Assembly: GCA_016787085.1 (NCBI GenBank)
Contig: JAEUVJ010000061.1
Location: 124,001 to 188,000, forward strand
DNA: 64,000 bases
DNA from: Chitinophagaceae bacterium
GTDB taxonomy: Bacteria; Bacteroidota; Bacteroidia; Chitinophagales; Chitinophagaceae
Direction of reading: 5' to 3'
Positions 18,318-25,957 of the stretch are shown here, in pieces. Below the pieces are notes generated by a model. It had not been told where the DNA came from. It worked only from the letters and a program-made list of their open reading frames with translations, and did no database searches. A program made the position numbers and the translations under genes. Within the stretch, counting starts at the first letter, position 1. Each line of letters starts with the position of its first letter.

Positions 18318-20849
18318 TTATTGTTTTTCGACTAACCGGCTGATGCTTTCATTGTCTCCGGTAATCCTGATGATATATACTCCTCTGGCCAGTTTGTCGA
18401 GGCCATTGTAGCTGACGGTATGGATGCCACCCGCCAATGTTTTTTCATTCCTGTAAAGGATACGGCCTGTCATATCTGTCAGTTGCATATTGACCTTTCC
18501 GGCATCTTTGAGGTGTATGGTAGCAGTAACTGAACCGGAAAATGGAACAGGCTGCAGGCTGACGAGCATTTCACTTTTCTCATTCCTGGTGGTGATCGTA
18601 ATGGTCTTGCTGTATTCAGCCCTTCCGGATATATCTACGATCTTCAAACGATAATAAAAACGGCTATAGCTGGCAAAGCCACCTGCCAGGGGATCAGTGT
18701 AGCTGTAATCCGAAACAGACGAACTGTTACCTGATAAGCTGTTTTTAAAACCTATGGTTTCAAAATTGGCTCCGTTCACGCTTCTTTCTATTTCAAAATG
18801 GCTATTATCTTTTTCGCCGGATGTTTGCCAGTTCAGAATATTGACGCCATTGGCATGATAACCGCTGAGGTCTGTCAATGTTACCGGTAATAATGTACCG
18901 GATGCAAAAAAGACGGAATAGTCTTCTGCCTGGCCATTGGTAACATTGTAACAGGAGTTGATACCACCGACACAATCTTTGGCAAGTACACGAAGCCTCA
19001 GGAACTGGTTAGTAACAGGAGGGCTGGCGATCGTCGTGATATTGAATGTATGCGTACCTATATAACACGATGGAGAGGAATACACAGATTCGTTAGCATC
19101 GGCAAAATCACCATCGTTGTTGTAGTCAATAAATACCTGTACAAGATTGAATTGATTGGAAGGGGTAGTGGTGCCTACATTGGCAGATACACTATACGTG
19201 GTATTGGCTAAAAGAGCGGTAACATCTGTGCAGGAAAAATCCATATACTTATCGCCGTCGGTGGAGGCGCCGGCGGTTATTTTATTGATGTTATTCAGAC
19301 TAAAAGATTTTACCCCGGCATCGCTGCTGGCGCCGGTATTGGCACAGGCGGTTGCGGGAGAGTTGCTTACCAGGATATTTTTCGAGAACATGGTGCCCGA
19401 CCCTCCGCTATTAGATGAGGTCAGCGTAATATTTTTAACGCCACTTGTTGCGTATGATACAGTCGGATTACGCACAGAGGATGAGGCGGGTGTTCCTCCA
19501 GTCATCGTCCAGTTCCAGGCCGTCGGGCCCTGCAGACTGCGATCGGTTAGTTGCATGGTGCCTCCTGTACAGATTGCTTCGGGAGAGCTAATAAAGTTTA
19601 CAATGGGAGTGCCGGCTGCATCGCAGGAACTCAAGCAACCAAGCCCCGGCACATAGCCATCTACTGATGCAATACTGGCAGCGCTCCAGATGCTGGTATT
19701 TCCTACACTCGGCGCCATGATAAAGCCAGAACCTGCCCCATCATGACTGCAACTGAAATTATGGCCTATCTCATGAGAAGTGAGCACTCTTAAAAGATAT
19801 CCTGATCCGGAGGGATTGCTTCCGGTAAAGTCTTCAAGGATATGATACCTGAATGTACCGCAAACTGCCCCAACGTAAGCAAGACCTATTGTACCGGCGC
19901 CTCCACCCGCTCCATCAGTATCTATATTTCTTGTTGTCCAGAACTGGCCGAGATCATACGTAACGCCGAAATTACCGGCCTGTCCCCATGTTCTGAAATT
20001 GGCCAGGATGGTGCCGGAGTTCGTACCGGTATAGGCAGGAGATAACTGGTCGGTGGCGGATGAAGTGGAAACGTTCTGTGTAACGATCACAAACTCTATA
20101 TTATCATCAAACTGTGCATTGACATAATCCCAGATCACGTTGTTCATTACACCGATATTATGCGTTTGTACTGCCAGGGCCGATCCGTATCGCAGGAACA
20201 TAGATTCATCTGAAGCAATGGCTAACTGTGTTTGCACACAATTGGTACCGGCGGTCACCCGTTGCAGGCTGTTTCCTCTATGCGTTGTTTCCTGTACCCC
20301 GCAGGTAAGGCCTGCGTCTGTTTTTGCATCCTTTGTATCATATACTACATACACATCCGGTGAGGCCTGCTGATCAAAATACCTGAGCGGTTCGATGAAG
20401 TATTCAACATCGCCGTTTTTAATAATGCCATAGATGATATCATTGTCCAGGGTCAGCCTTACTTTACTTTTTGCCACATCTGACAGGTAACCTGCATAGG
20501 TCATACAGGCGGGTCTGGGCAGTATTGTTTTTCCCTGTGGTCCATTGATGATGAGCTTGTAGTCTTTACTAAGAATATCATGCTCTGCAATAGAGAATCT
20601 CCAGGAAGTTAAACCCGGCAATTCCAGTTCAAATGCGGTTTCTTTCCCTTTGTTTCCTTTTGCATACGTGGCTATTGCCTGTGTATGGATGGAAAAGAGC
20701 GAATACCTGGTGAAATGCGAGCTTAAGTTCCGGGCTGAAGGACTACTTACCGGGCTGGCTGTAAATTTTTGTTGTGCAAATACTTGACAAGAAAAAAGAA
20801 TGACTGAAAAGGATAAAGCAAAAAGCTTTAGGGTGGATAACGGTTTCAT
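18318..20849 (-). CDS. T9SS-exported reprolysin-like zinc metalloprotease
   Basis: 843 residues. Signal peptide (LFALSFSVILFSCQVFAQ), a propeptide-like region to about 200, then a metzincin catalytic domain with HEIGHNFSCSH (His359, Glu360, His363, His369) and a Met-turn at IMAP (Met378). Next come a PKD-like domain (about 410-495, YATSGVKNITLTSSNSGGSG) and a GEVED-type domain (about 510-650, FIDYNNDGDFADANE). The C-terminus LQPVPFSGSVTATIHL through GRILYRNEKTLAGG to GVYIIRITGD is a T9SS type A sorting domain. Predicted to be released or surface-bound and to degrade extracellular protein. It has its own terminator and stands alone. Confidence 0.93.
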   Translation of the reverse strand: MKPLSTLKLFALSFSVILFSCQVFAQQKFTASPVSSPSARNLSSHFTRYSLFSIHTQAIATYAKGNKGKETAFELELPGLTSWRFSIAEHDILSKDYKLIINGPQGKTILPRPACMTYAGYLSDVAKSKVRLTLDNDIIYGIIKNGDVEYFIEPLRYFDQQASPDVYVVYDTKDAKTDAGLTCGVQETTHRGNSLQRVTAGTNCVQTQLAIASDESMFLRYGSALAVQTHNIGVMNNVIWDYVNAQFDDNIEFVIVTQNVSTSSATDQLSPAYTGTNSGTILANFRTWGQAGNFGVTYDLGQFWTTRNIDTDGAGGGAGTIGLAYVGAVCGTFRYHILEDFTGSNPSGSGYLLRVLTSHEIGHNFSCSHDGAGSGFIMAPSVGNTSIWSAASIASVDGYVPGLGCLSSCDAAGTPIVNFISSPEAICTGGTMQLTDRSLQGPTAWNWTMTGGTPASSSVRNPTVSYATSGVKNITLTSSNSGGSGTMFSKNILVSNSPATACANTGASSDAGVKSFSLNNINKITAGASTDGDKYMDFSCTDVTALLANTTYSVSANVGTTTPSNQFNLVQVFIDYNNDGDFADANESVYSSPSCYIGTHTFNITTIASPPVTNQFLRLRVLAKDCVGGINSCYNVTNGQAEDYSVFFASGTLLPVTLTDLSGYHANGVNILNWQTSGEKDNSHFEIERSVNGANFETIGFKNSLSGNSSSVSDYSYTDPLAGGFASYSRFYYRLKIVDISGRAEYSKTITITTRNEKSEMLVSLQPVPFSGSVTATIHLKDAGKVNMQLTDMTGRILYRNEKTLAGGIHTVSYNGLDKLARGVYIIRITGDNESISRLVEKQ

Positions 20850-20990
20850 GGGTCGTATATTGGATTTTCAGTTTCCAAAGTAAATAATCTTACTTAAAAT
20901 ACATAGTGTATAAAACTTATGTTTATGCTTTTTTGGACTGACAATAAAATCCGGTAATTTCCGTTTTAAAAAGTTTTAATTCCCAGCCTC

Positions 20991-21695
20991 ATGTTGCGGA
21001 CTATTTTAGCGTTGCTGTTATTTTCAATTAGTATTAAGATCATGGCGCAAGGCCAGCCTTCTGCTGATCCGGCTGGTGGGAAAATGGCGAAGGTAAATGT
21101 ATCCGTTACGACCATGGACGGAAAACCTTCCAAAGGTGAGCAGGTACTTTTCAGGAATAACATCACGAATGAAATAAAGAGCGGATATTCTGATGCTGCT
21201 GGTAAGCTAAACATAGAGCTGGCAGGAGGAGCCTCTTACTCTATAACCGTTAAAAGCATTACCGATACTACTAAATATGGCACTATTAGTATACCTGCTT
21301 TAAAAACCGATGAATTCTTTACCGAGCCATACAAAGTGAATATTAAATATGAAGCCGCCCGTACCTATACACTGGAGAACGTGCATTTCGATTCCGGTAA
21401 AGCCAGCTTACGTCCTGAGTCATTTCCCTCATTGGAGGAGTTATTCAAATACCTGAAGAATAAGGATGATATCAAAGTGGAGATCGCCGGCCACACCGAT
21501 AGCCGGGGCAATGACACGCTGAACCTGAAACTTTCCCAGCAAAGAGCAGAAACCATCAAGAGCTACCTGGTTAAAAAAGGTATTCAGCCTGGCCGGATCG
21601 TAGCCAAAGGATATGGCGCTACCGAACCGGTAGCCGATAATGAAACGGAGGAGGGACGGCAGATGAACCGCCGTACAGAGGTCCGCATTATTTAG
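20991..21695 (+). CDS. OmpA-family peptidoglycan-binding protein
   Basis: 234 residues with a signal peptide (ILALLLFSISIKIMAQ). Residues about 30-115 form a Ig-like/carboxypeptidase-regulatory-like beta domain (VSVTTMDGKPSKGEQVLFRN). The C-terminal OmpA domain shows ENVHFDSGKASLRPES, VEIAGHTDSRGND, LSQQRAETIKSYLV and MNRRTEVRI, including the Asp and Arg that hold diaminopimelate in peptidoglycan. Likely tethers an envelope structure to the cell wall from the periplasm. No beta-barrel is present. Convergent with the next gene, two bases apart. Confidence 0.87.
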   Translation: MLRTILALLLFSISIKIMAQGQPSADPAGGKMAKVNVSVTTMDGKPSKGEQVLFRNNITNEIKSGYSDAAGKLNIELAGGASYSITVKSITDTTKYGTISIPALKTDEFFTEPYKVNIKYEAARTYTLENVHFDSGKASLRPESFPSLEELFKYLKNKDDIKVEIAGHTDSRGNDTLNLKLSQQRAETIKSYLVKKGIQPGRIVAKGYGATEPVADNETEEGRQMNRRTEVRII

Positions 21696-21697
21696 AC

Positions 21698-22189
21698 TTA
21701 CTCACACAATTTGATCGTTTCAACCGACTCGGTGCTGAACTGGATCTTATTCACTTTATTGGCTTTGTCGTAGTATAGAACTAGTATTCCGTAAGCGGTG
21801 GTATAAGCATCCCATTTTACATCTTTTATTTTGGCAACACCCAGCCATTTGAAAAGCGCATTCCGGTTGGCCCCCATCAGTGGCAGGGTTAATTTGCCTT
21901 TGAATTTAGGCCCTATTTCCACATAGTTGCGGGAGGTATAGAAGTAAATATCCTTATCCTTGAAGAAAACACCACCGCCGCATTTTGCTGTGGCTGTTTC
22001 ATCCTCGGCGCTGGTAAAACAGGGGAACCGTTCTTTGATCTGCCCGACCGTAAAAGTGGGCAATACATCATTGACCTTGCCGCCGAGGATGTTCACAGTA
22101 AAATCAGGGCATTTAACCGTGGTTTTTAACTGTGCTCCTGCCATATTGAAAACTATGATCAGGGAGAAAAAAAGGATGTGCTTTTTCAT
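21698..22189 (-). CDS. Exported hypothetical protein
   Basis: 163 residues; signal peptide HILFFSLIIVFNMAGAQ. The mature protein is beta-rich with four cysteines (KCPDF, FPCFT, AKCGG, KLCE), possibly two disulfides. No family recognised. It sits between two convergent/divergent envelope genes with no clear operon partner. Confidence 0.65.
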   Translation of the reverse strand: MKKHILFFSLIIVFNMAGAQLKTTVKCPDFTVNILGGKVNDVLPTFTVGQIKERFPCFTSAEDETATAKCGGGVFFKDKDIYFYTSRNYVEIGPKFKGKLTLPLMGANRNALFKWLGVAKIKDVKWDAYTTAYGILVLYYDKANKVNKIQFSTESVETIKLCE

Positions 22190-22328
22190 ATTCAGCTATT
22201 TGTTTTTTTATGCGCCTCAATGGCCATTTACCTTTACCTGTAGCAAATTCCTTGCTAAAAGAGCAGGCTACCTTCCGGGAGTGGGGAGATTGTACATTTA
22301 GCACTGCGTTATCCTGTACATTTACACC

Positions 22329-22769
22329 ATGAAAAGGGTAATAATCCTGTTTTTTCTTTCAATTTGTTTAATAGGTAAAGCGGCTGCACAAGGTACTGCA
22401 GGCGACAGCGCCTATGTTCTCTGGCTCAACCAGCAAATTGATAGTTACGTGGCAGGCAGGAATACAGCAGCATTGGATACGCTCTATGCAGCGGATTTTG
22501 TATTCAGCCATGGCAGCGGAAAGATAGAAGGGAAGGCCGGGTGGATGACAACAGTGACACGGGCCAATTACTCTGTCCGGCAACATGATTCCGTCAGCGT
22601 AGAATTACATCCTTCTCTTGCCATAGCCAAAGGAAAAATGTTCATTCAGAAGATCAATAAGGATAAGACAGACAGCTACCATCTCCGGTATATCCGTGTT
22701 TATACTATTCGCAATGAAAGATGGTGCCTGGTATCCCATCATACCACACATGAGTGGCATGATCGCTGA
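22329..22769 (+). CDS. Exported NTF2-like / DUF4440-type protein
   Basis: 146 residues. Signal peptide (MKRVIILFFLSICLIGKAAAQ), then an NTF2-like fold: helix with WLNQQIDSYVAGRNTAALDTLYAADFVFSH (conserved pattern of DUF4440 proteins), central strands, and the end RYIRVYTIRNERWCLVSHHTT. The pocket histidines are plausible ligand contacts. Members bind small molecules or are enzymes of unknown substrate. Upstream, TGTACATTTA occurs twice (22291-22300, 22315-22324); one copy is five bases before the start and may be promoter-related. Confidence 0.75.
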   Translation: MKRVIILFFLSICLIGKAAAQGTAGDSAYVLWLNQQIDSYVAGRNTAALDTLYAADFVFSHGSGKIEGKAGWMTTVTRANYSVRQHDSVSVELHPSLAIAKGKMFIQKINKDKTDSYHLRYIRVYTIRNERWCLVSHHTTHEWHDR

Positions 22770-22898
22770 GAAGGGTTTATTACTACTCAACAGGGCTGAA
22801 AATCAGGCTTTCCTGTGCAATAGAAGGAAGCCTGTGTAAATCTCCGGCAACAGATACACCGGTAATCTGTAAATTGTATTGTCAGGCAACCGTTTAGC

Positions 22899-23519
22899 AT
22901 GGTAAAACGATATGATAGTGAAATCGTACAAGACTTGCTGTCAGCAGAGGAATTAACCTACCATGTCGAAGCCTGCGCCCTCAATAAAAGGGAAAGCCAG
23001 AAAGTGATCTATAACTCATTTTATGGATATGCTATGGCTGTTTGTGACCGCTATACCAATAACCAGGAAGATGCTGTAGAGATACTCAATGACGGGTTCC
23101 TTAAGATTTTCCGGGAAATCCATCATTACAGGCCAGCCTATTCAGATGTGGTCAGTTCCTTTAAAGGCTGGCTGCGAAAGATCATGGTCTATACCGCTAT
23201 TGACCACTTCAGAAAAAACCAGAAGCACAAGGTGCTGACCGACCTCGACCACGTAGTTTACCAGGTAGAGGCTGTCAATGAAGATGCAATAGATAAGCTT
23301 TCACATGAGGAGATCATCCGGGCGATACAGGAATTGTCGCCGGGATACCGGACCGTACTCAACCTCTTTATCATTGACGGGTTGAGCCATGAAGAGATAT
23401 CCAAACACCTGGGTATTTCCACCGGCACTTCCAAATCAAATTTGTCAAAAGCCAGGAGGCAATTACAAAAGATATTATTCCGTAATCAACAACCCGAAGA
23501 AACGAAAAATGCAATCTGA
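22899..23519 (+). CDS. RNA polymerase ECF sigma factor
   Basis: 206 residues, sigma-70 family with regions 2 and 4 only. Region 2 covers YNSFYGYAMAVCDRYTNNQEDAVEILNDGFLKIFREI through SSFKGWLRKIMVYTAIDHFRKN; region 4 covers ELSPGYRTVLNLFIIDGLSHEEIS and the HTH HLGISTGTSKSNLSKARRQL. It directs RNA polymerase to its own promoter set when released by its anti-sigma. The stop (23517-23519) overlaps the ATG of the next gene (23509) by 11 bases, so the pair is translationally coupled, the usual sigma/anti-sigma arrangement. Confidence 0.94.
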   Translation: MVKRYDSEIVQDLLSAEELTYHVEACALNKRESQKVIYNSFYGYAMAVCDRYTNNQEDAVEILNDGFLKIFREIHHYRPAYSDVVSSFKGWLRKIMVYTAIDHFRKNQKHKVLTDLDHVVYQVEAVNEDAIDKLSHEEIIRAIQELSPGYRTVLNLFIIDGLSHEEISKHLGISTGTSKSNLSKARRQLQKILFRNQQPEETKNAI

Positions 23520-24984
23520 GAATTTTGATGATAAGCTGAGACAGGCTGCCGAGCAACATCATCCGAGTTACGATGAAAAGGCCTGGACAAAAATGGAAAA
23601 GCTGCTTGACCGCGAGCTTCCGCAGAAAGAGGATCGCAGGCGGCGCTTTCTGTTCTTCCTTTTGCTCATTTTATTGCTGGGTGGTGGTATGACATGGCTG
23701 ATCCTGGAAAAACCATGGCGCCCCGGTGAACTGATCACTACTACTAAAGGTGAAACGGATCATAAAGAAAAACCAGGGCAGCAGGATAGTTCACAAGAAA
23801 AAACCGGAAGCAAACCTGCTTCACAGGAAATAGCAACCGGTGATAATAAAGAAACAGGAAAGCCGGGAACACAAGGAACTGCTGGTGACCACAACAATAC
23901 CAGGACAGAAAACGATGAGTCAAAAAAAGAACAGGGGTTACATAAAGCAGCGACAATTACAGTTGTTGCCCCGGAAAAAAAAGGCATAAGCAAAACGAAT
24001 GGCATCCGGAAAGTAAAAGCGCCAGCTAAGAAAGAGGATAGTGATTTCGAAGCAGAAGTATTTCAGGGAGGAATAGCCGGAAAGGTAAAAGCAGGAAACA
24101 ATACCAGCCAAAAGGATGATGGTGCGAACAGGAATGAAATTTTAATAGGCAAAGCAGATGTTACGGATAAAAAGAATGATGTCGTGACTAAAACAGCGGA
24201 TGATAAGAGGGATCGTAATGTAGCAGAAACTGATGGTACGAAAAAGGACGGCCAAAATGATAAGAAAACGGATGCTGCAATAAACCAACCGCAGTCTCCG
24301 AAAGACAGTGCCGGTCAGCCATCTGAACCCGTCGTCAAAGAGGAAGAGGCAGCAATAGTAAAGAAGAACAAAAAAAGAAACAGCTTTTCGTTTAGTCTTT
24401 CAGCAGGGCCGGATATCAGCGCAATAGGATGGGATAACCCGGGCAAAATCAGAATGGTATCCGGGGCAGGCATAGGTTATACTATCAAAGAGAGATGGAC
24501 AATACGAACAGGCTTTTATTCTGCCAGTAAAATATATGATGCAAAGCCTGCGGATTACAAACCAGCAGCGCCTGTTCCGAACCAATACCTGGAAAACATA
24601 GCAGCTGACTGCAAGGTGTATGAAATACCATTAACGCTTTCGTACAGATTTAGAAAGTCGTCAAAAGGCAGCCCTTTTGCTTCGGCCGGTTTATCCTCTT
24701 TTATTATGAAAAAGGAGAAATACGACTATTATTACTATTACCCCGGAAACCCCCAGCCATACATTTATACTCACAAAGAGGAGAATAAATACAAGCATTA
24801 CTTTTCTGTACTTTCTTTATCAGCAGGATACCAGCGGCGAATCAACCAGACATTTTCTTTAGCAATTGAACCATATCTGAAATTACCCCTTGCTGGTGTT
24901 GGTTATGGTAATGTAAAACTTAAAAGTGCAGGCGTATTAATTTCAATCGGCATTACTCCATTTGGGCAGGGCGGCGGAAAATAG
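23509..24984 (+). CDS. Probable dual-membrane-spanning anti-sigma factor (inner-membrane helix, disordered linker, outer-membrane beta-barrel)
   Basis: 491 residues from ATG 23509; a Met at 23389 is in frame but lies deep in the sigma gene. Residues 1-45 are cytosolic and charged (FDDKLRQAAEQHHPSYDEKAWTKMEKLL), as expected of an anti-sigma domain. One membrane helix lies at 47-66. Residues about 70-290 are a low-complexity Lys/Asp/Gly/Thr linker without predicted fold. Residues 291-491 are a beta-barrel domain of the PorT/OMP_b-brl type: alternating strands such as FSFSLSAGPDIS, RWTIRTGFYSAS and GVLISIGITPF, ending near the C-terminus. A family with this plan, called Dma, has been reported in Bacteroides; assignment here is by architecture and position. 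It would sense outer-membrane state and hold the adjacent sigma factor. Confidence 0.82.
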   Translation: MQSENFDDKLRQAAEQHHPSYDEKAWTKMEKLLDRELPQKEDRRRRFLFFLLLILLLGGGMTWLILEKPWRPGELITTTKGETDHKEKPGQQDSSQEKTGSKPASQEIATGDNKETGKPGTQGTAGDHNNTRTENDESKKEQGLHKAATITVVAPEKKGISKTNGIRKVKAPAKKEDSDFEAEVFQGGIAGKVKAGNNTSQKDDGANRNEILIGKADVTDKKNDVVTKTADDKRDRNVAETDGTKKDGQNDKKTDAAINQPQSPKDSAGQPSEPVVKEEEAAIVKKNKKRNSFSFSLSAGPDISAIGWDNPGKIRMVSGAGIGYTIKERWTIRTGFYSASKIYDAKPADYKPAAPVPNQYLENIAADCKVYEIPLTLSYRFRKSSKGSPFASAGLSSFIMKKEKYDYYYYYPGNPQPYIYTHKEENKYKHYFSVLSLSAGYQRRINQTFSLAIEPYLKLPLAGVGYGNVKLKSAGVLISIGITPFGQGGGK

Positions 24985-25012
24985 GGGCTTAGGTTGTAGT
25001 AATTTTTTTAAT

Positions 25013-25044
25013 GCGGCTGTTCCTAAAAGCAGTCGCTTTATTTT
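25013..25044 (+). terminator. Terminator of the sigma/anti-sigma operon
   Basis: GCGGCTG (25013-25019) pairs with CAGTCGC (25030-25036) with one G-T pair, followed by TTTATTTT. It overlaps the 3' end of convergent ubiX by a few bases. Confidence 0.5.
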
Positions 25045-25595
25045 CCCCATCGAAAAGTGGTGATATCAAACCCGGCCAGGTCCAATACCCGGTCAACAAC
25101 TGTTGCTGCAACTTCTTCAATGGTTTTGGGTTTGCTGTAAAAAGAAGGGGTGGCCGGGCAAATAATACCTCCGGCCAAAGTAACGGTTTCCATATTCCGG
25201 ATATGAATGAGGTTGTAAGGAGTATCTCTCACCACGCAGATCAGCTTTCTTCTTTCTTTCAGTATCACGTCGGCAGCCCGGGTGATCAGGTCATTAGAAA
25301 TACCTGAAGCAATGCGACCAAGGGTTCCCATGGAGCAGGGGATAATGATCATGGTATCATAACGTCCAGATCCGGAAGCAAAAGGTGCTATAAAATCCTG
25401 CGTACTATATTTTTTTAAGGGTAAATACTTATACTGGTCATTCTCCAATTCAGTTTCCCAGACCTGTTTGGCATTTTCCGTCATGACCAGCGACAGTTCA
25501 TCCCACTGCGATTGAAGAGCTGATATCTTGTCCAATAATATTTTTGCATAAACAGAGCCGCTGGCCCCGGTAATAGCAATAACTATTTTTCTCAT
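25038..25595 (-). CDS. ubiX: Flavin prenyltransferase UbiX
   Basis: 185 residues from ATG 25595. UbiX joins dimethylallyl phosphate to reduced FMN to make prenylated FMN, the cofactor of UbiD decarboxylases. Seen: the flavoprotein start KIVIAITGASGSVYAKILL, MIIIPCSMGTLGRIASGISNDLITRAADV (substrate loop), RRKLICVVRDTPYNLIHIRNM and the end GGIICPATPSFYSKP. Length is typical. No ubiD gene lies in the window, so the partner must be elsewhere. Convergent with the anti-sigma gene. Confidence 0.95.
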   Translation of the reverse strand: MRKIVIAITGASGSVYAKILLDKISALQSQWDELSLVMTENAKQVWETELENDQYKYLPLKKYSTQDFIAPFASGSGRYDTMIIIPCSMGTLGRIASGISNDLITRAADVILKERRKLICVVRDTPYNLIHIRNMETVTLAGGIICPATPSFYSKPKTIEEVAATVVDRVLDLAGFDITTFRWGK

Positions 25596-25840
25596 ATCAA
25601 TTATCAATTGTCAAAATTCAATAATGTGGCTGAACATCCCAATTTTTTCTCAATCGTTTGCGGAAAATAGAAAGCCATCAATCATAGTTCGGACATTGAG
25701 TTCAATCAAATTAAGTGTCATTTTGATGCTTTTTGAGAAAAAAAGGGCAAAAAATTATTTTCTATTAAATTATTATTAACGATATTGCTCATGAATTTTC
25801 ATAGGATAAGGTTTAATGGTTAATGGTTTTTGATTAGGGC

Positions 25841-25868
25841 CCCCGACTTCTCGTCGGGGTTCTTTTTT
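25841..25868 (+). terminator. Orphan terminator-like hairpin
   Basis: CCCCGAC (25841-25847), loop TTCTC, GTCGGGG (25853-25859), then TTCTTTTTT on the + strand. The nearest + strand gene ends 850 bases upstream beyond convergent ubiX, so it may end an unannotated small RNA or be a dispersed element. Confidence 0.55.
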
Positions 25869-25900
25869 GTATAAAAGCCTTATATCTCCTGTCTATATTA

Positions 25901-25934
25901 AAAATCCTGTCCTGAATTTATAACAGGACAGGAT
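25901..25934 (-). terminator. Rho-independent terminator after the DPP-IV gene
   Basis: Perfect 11-bp stem ATCCTGTCCTG (25904-25914) with CAGGACAGGAT (25924-25934), 9-base loop; on the minus strand it is followed by TTTTAATA. It starts 24 bases beyond the stop at 25958. Confidence 0.85.
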
Positions 25935-25957
25935 AAACAAAGTTTCATCCATCCTTT

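Larger units (their letters stand above)
25596..25957. other. Intergenic region with two hairpins, no supported gene
   Basis: About 360 AT-rich bases between two minus-strand genes. No ORF of quality and no tRNA. It contains a + strand terminator-like hairpin at 25841-25868 with no + strand gene before it, and the terminator of the DPP-IV gene at 25901-25934. The promoter of ubiX should lie at its left end, but no exact TAnnTTTG was found there. Confidence 0.6.

Noticed and set aside
22804..22834. Hairpin CAGGCTTTCC / GGAAGCCTG before the sigma gene
   Set aside because: Contains a bulge and has no T-run; not strong enough to call a terminator.
23389..23508. Upstream extension of the anti-sigma gene to Met 23389
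   Set aside because: It runs through sigma region 4 in another frame; the coupled ATG at 23509 gives a sensible charged N-terminus.
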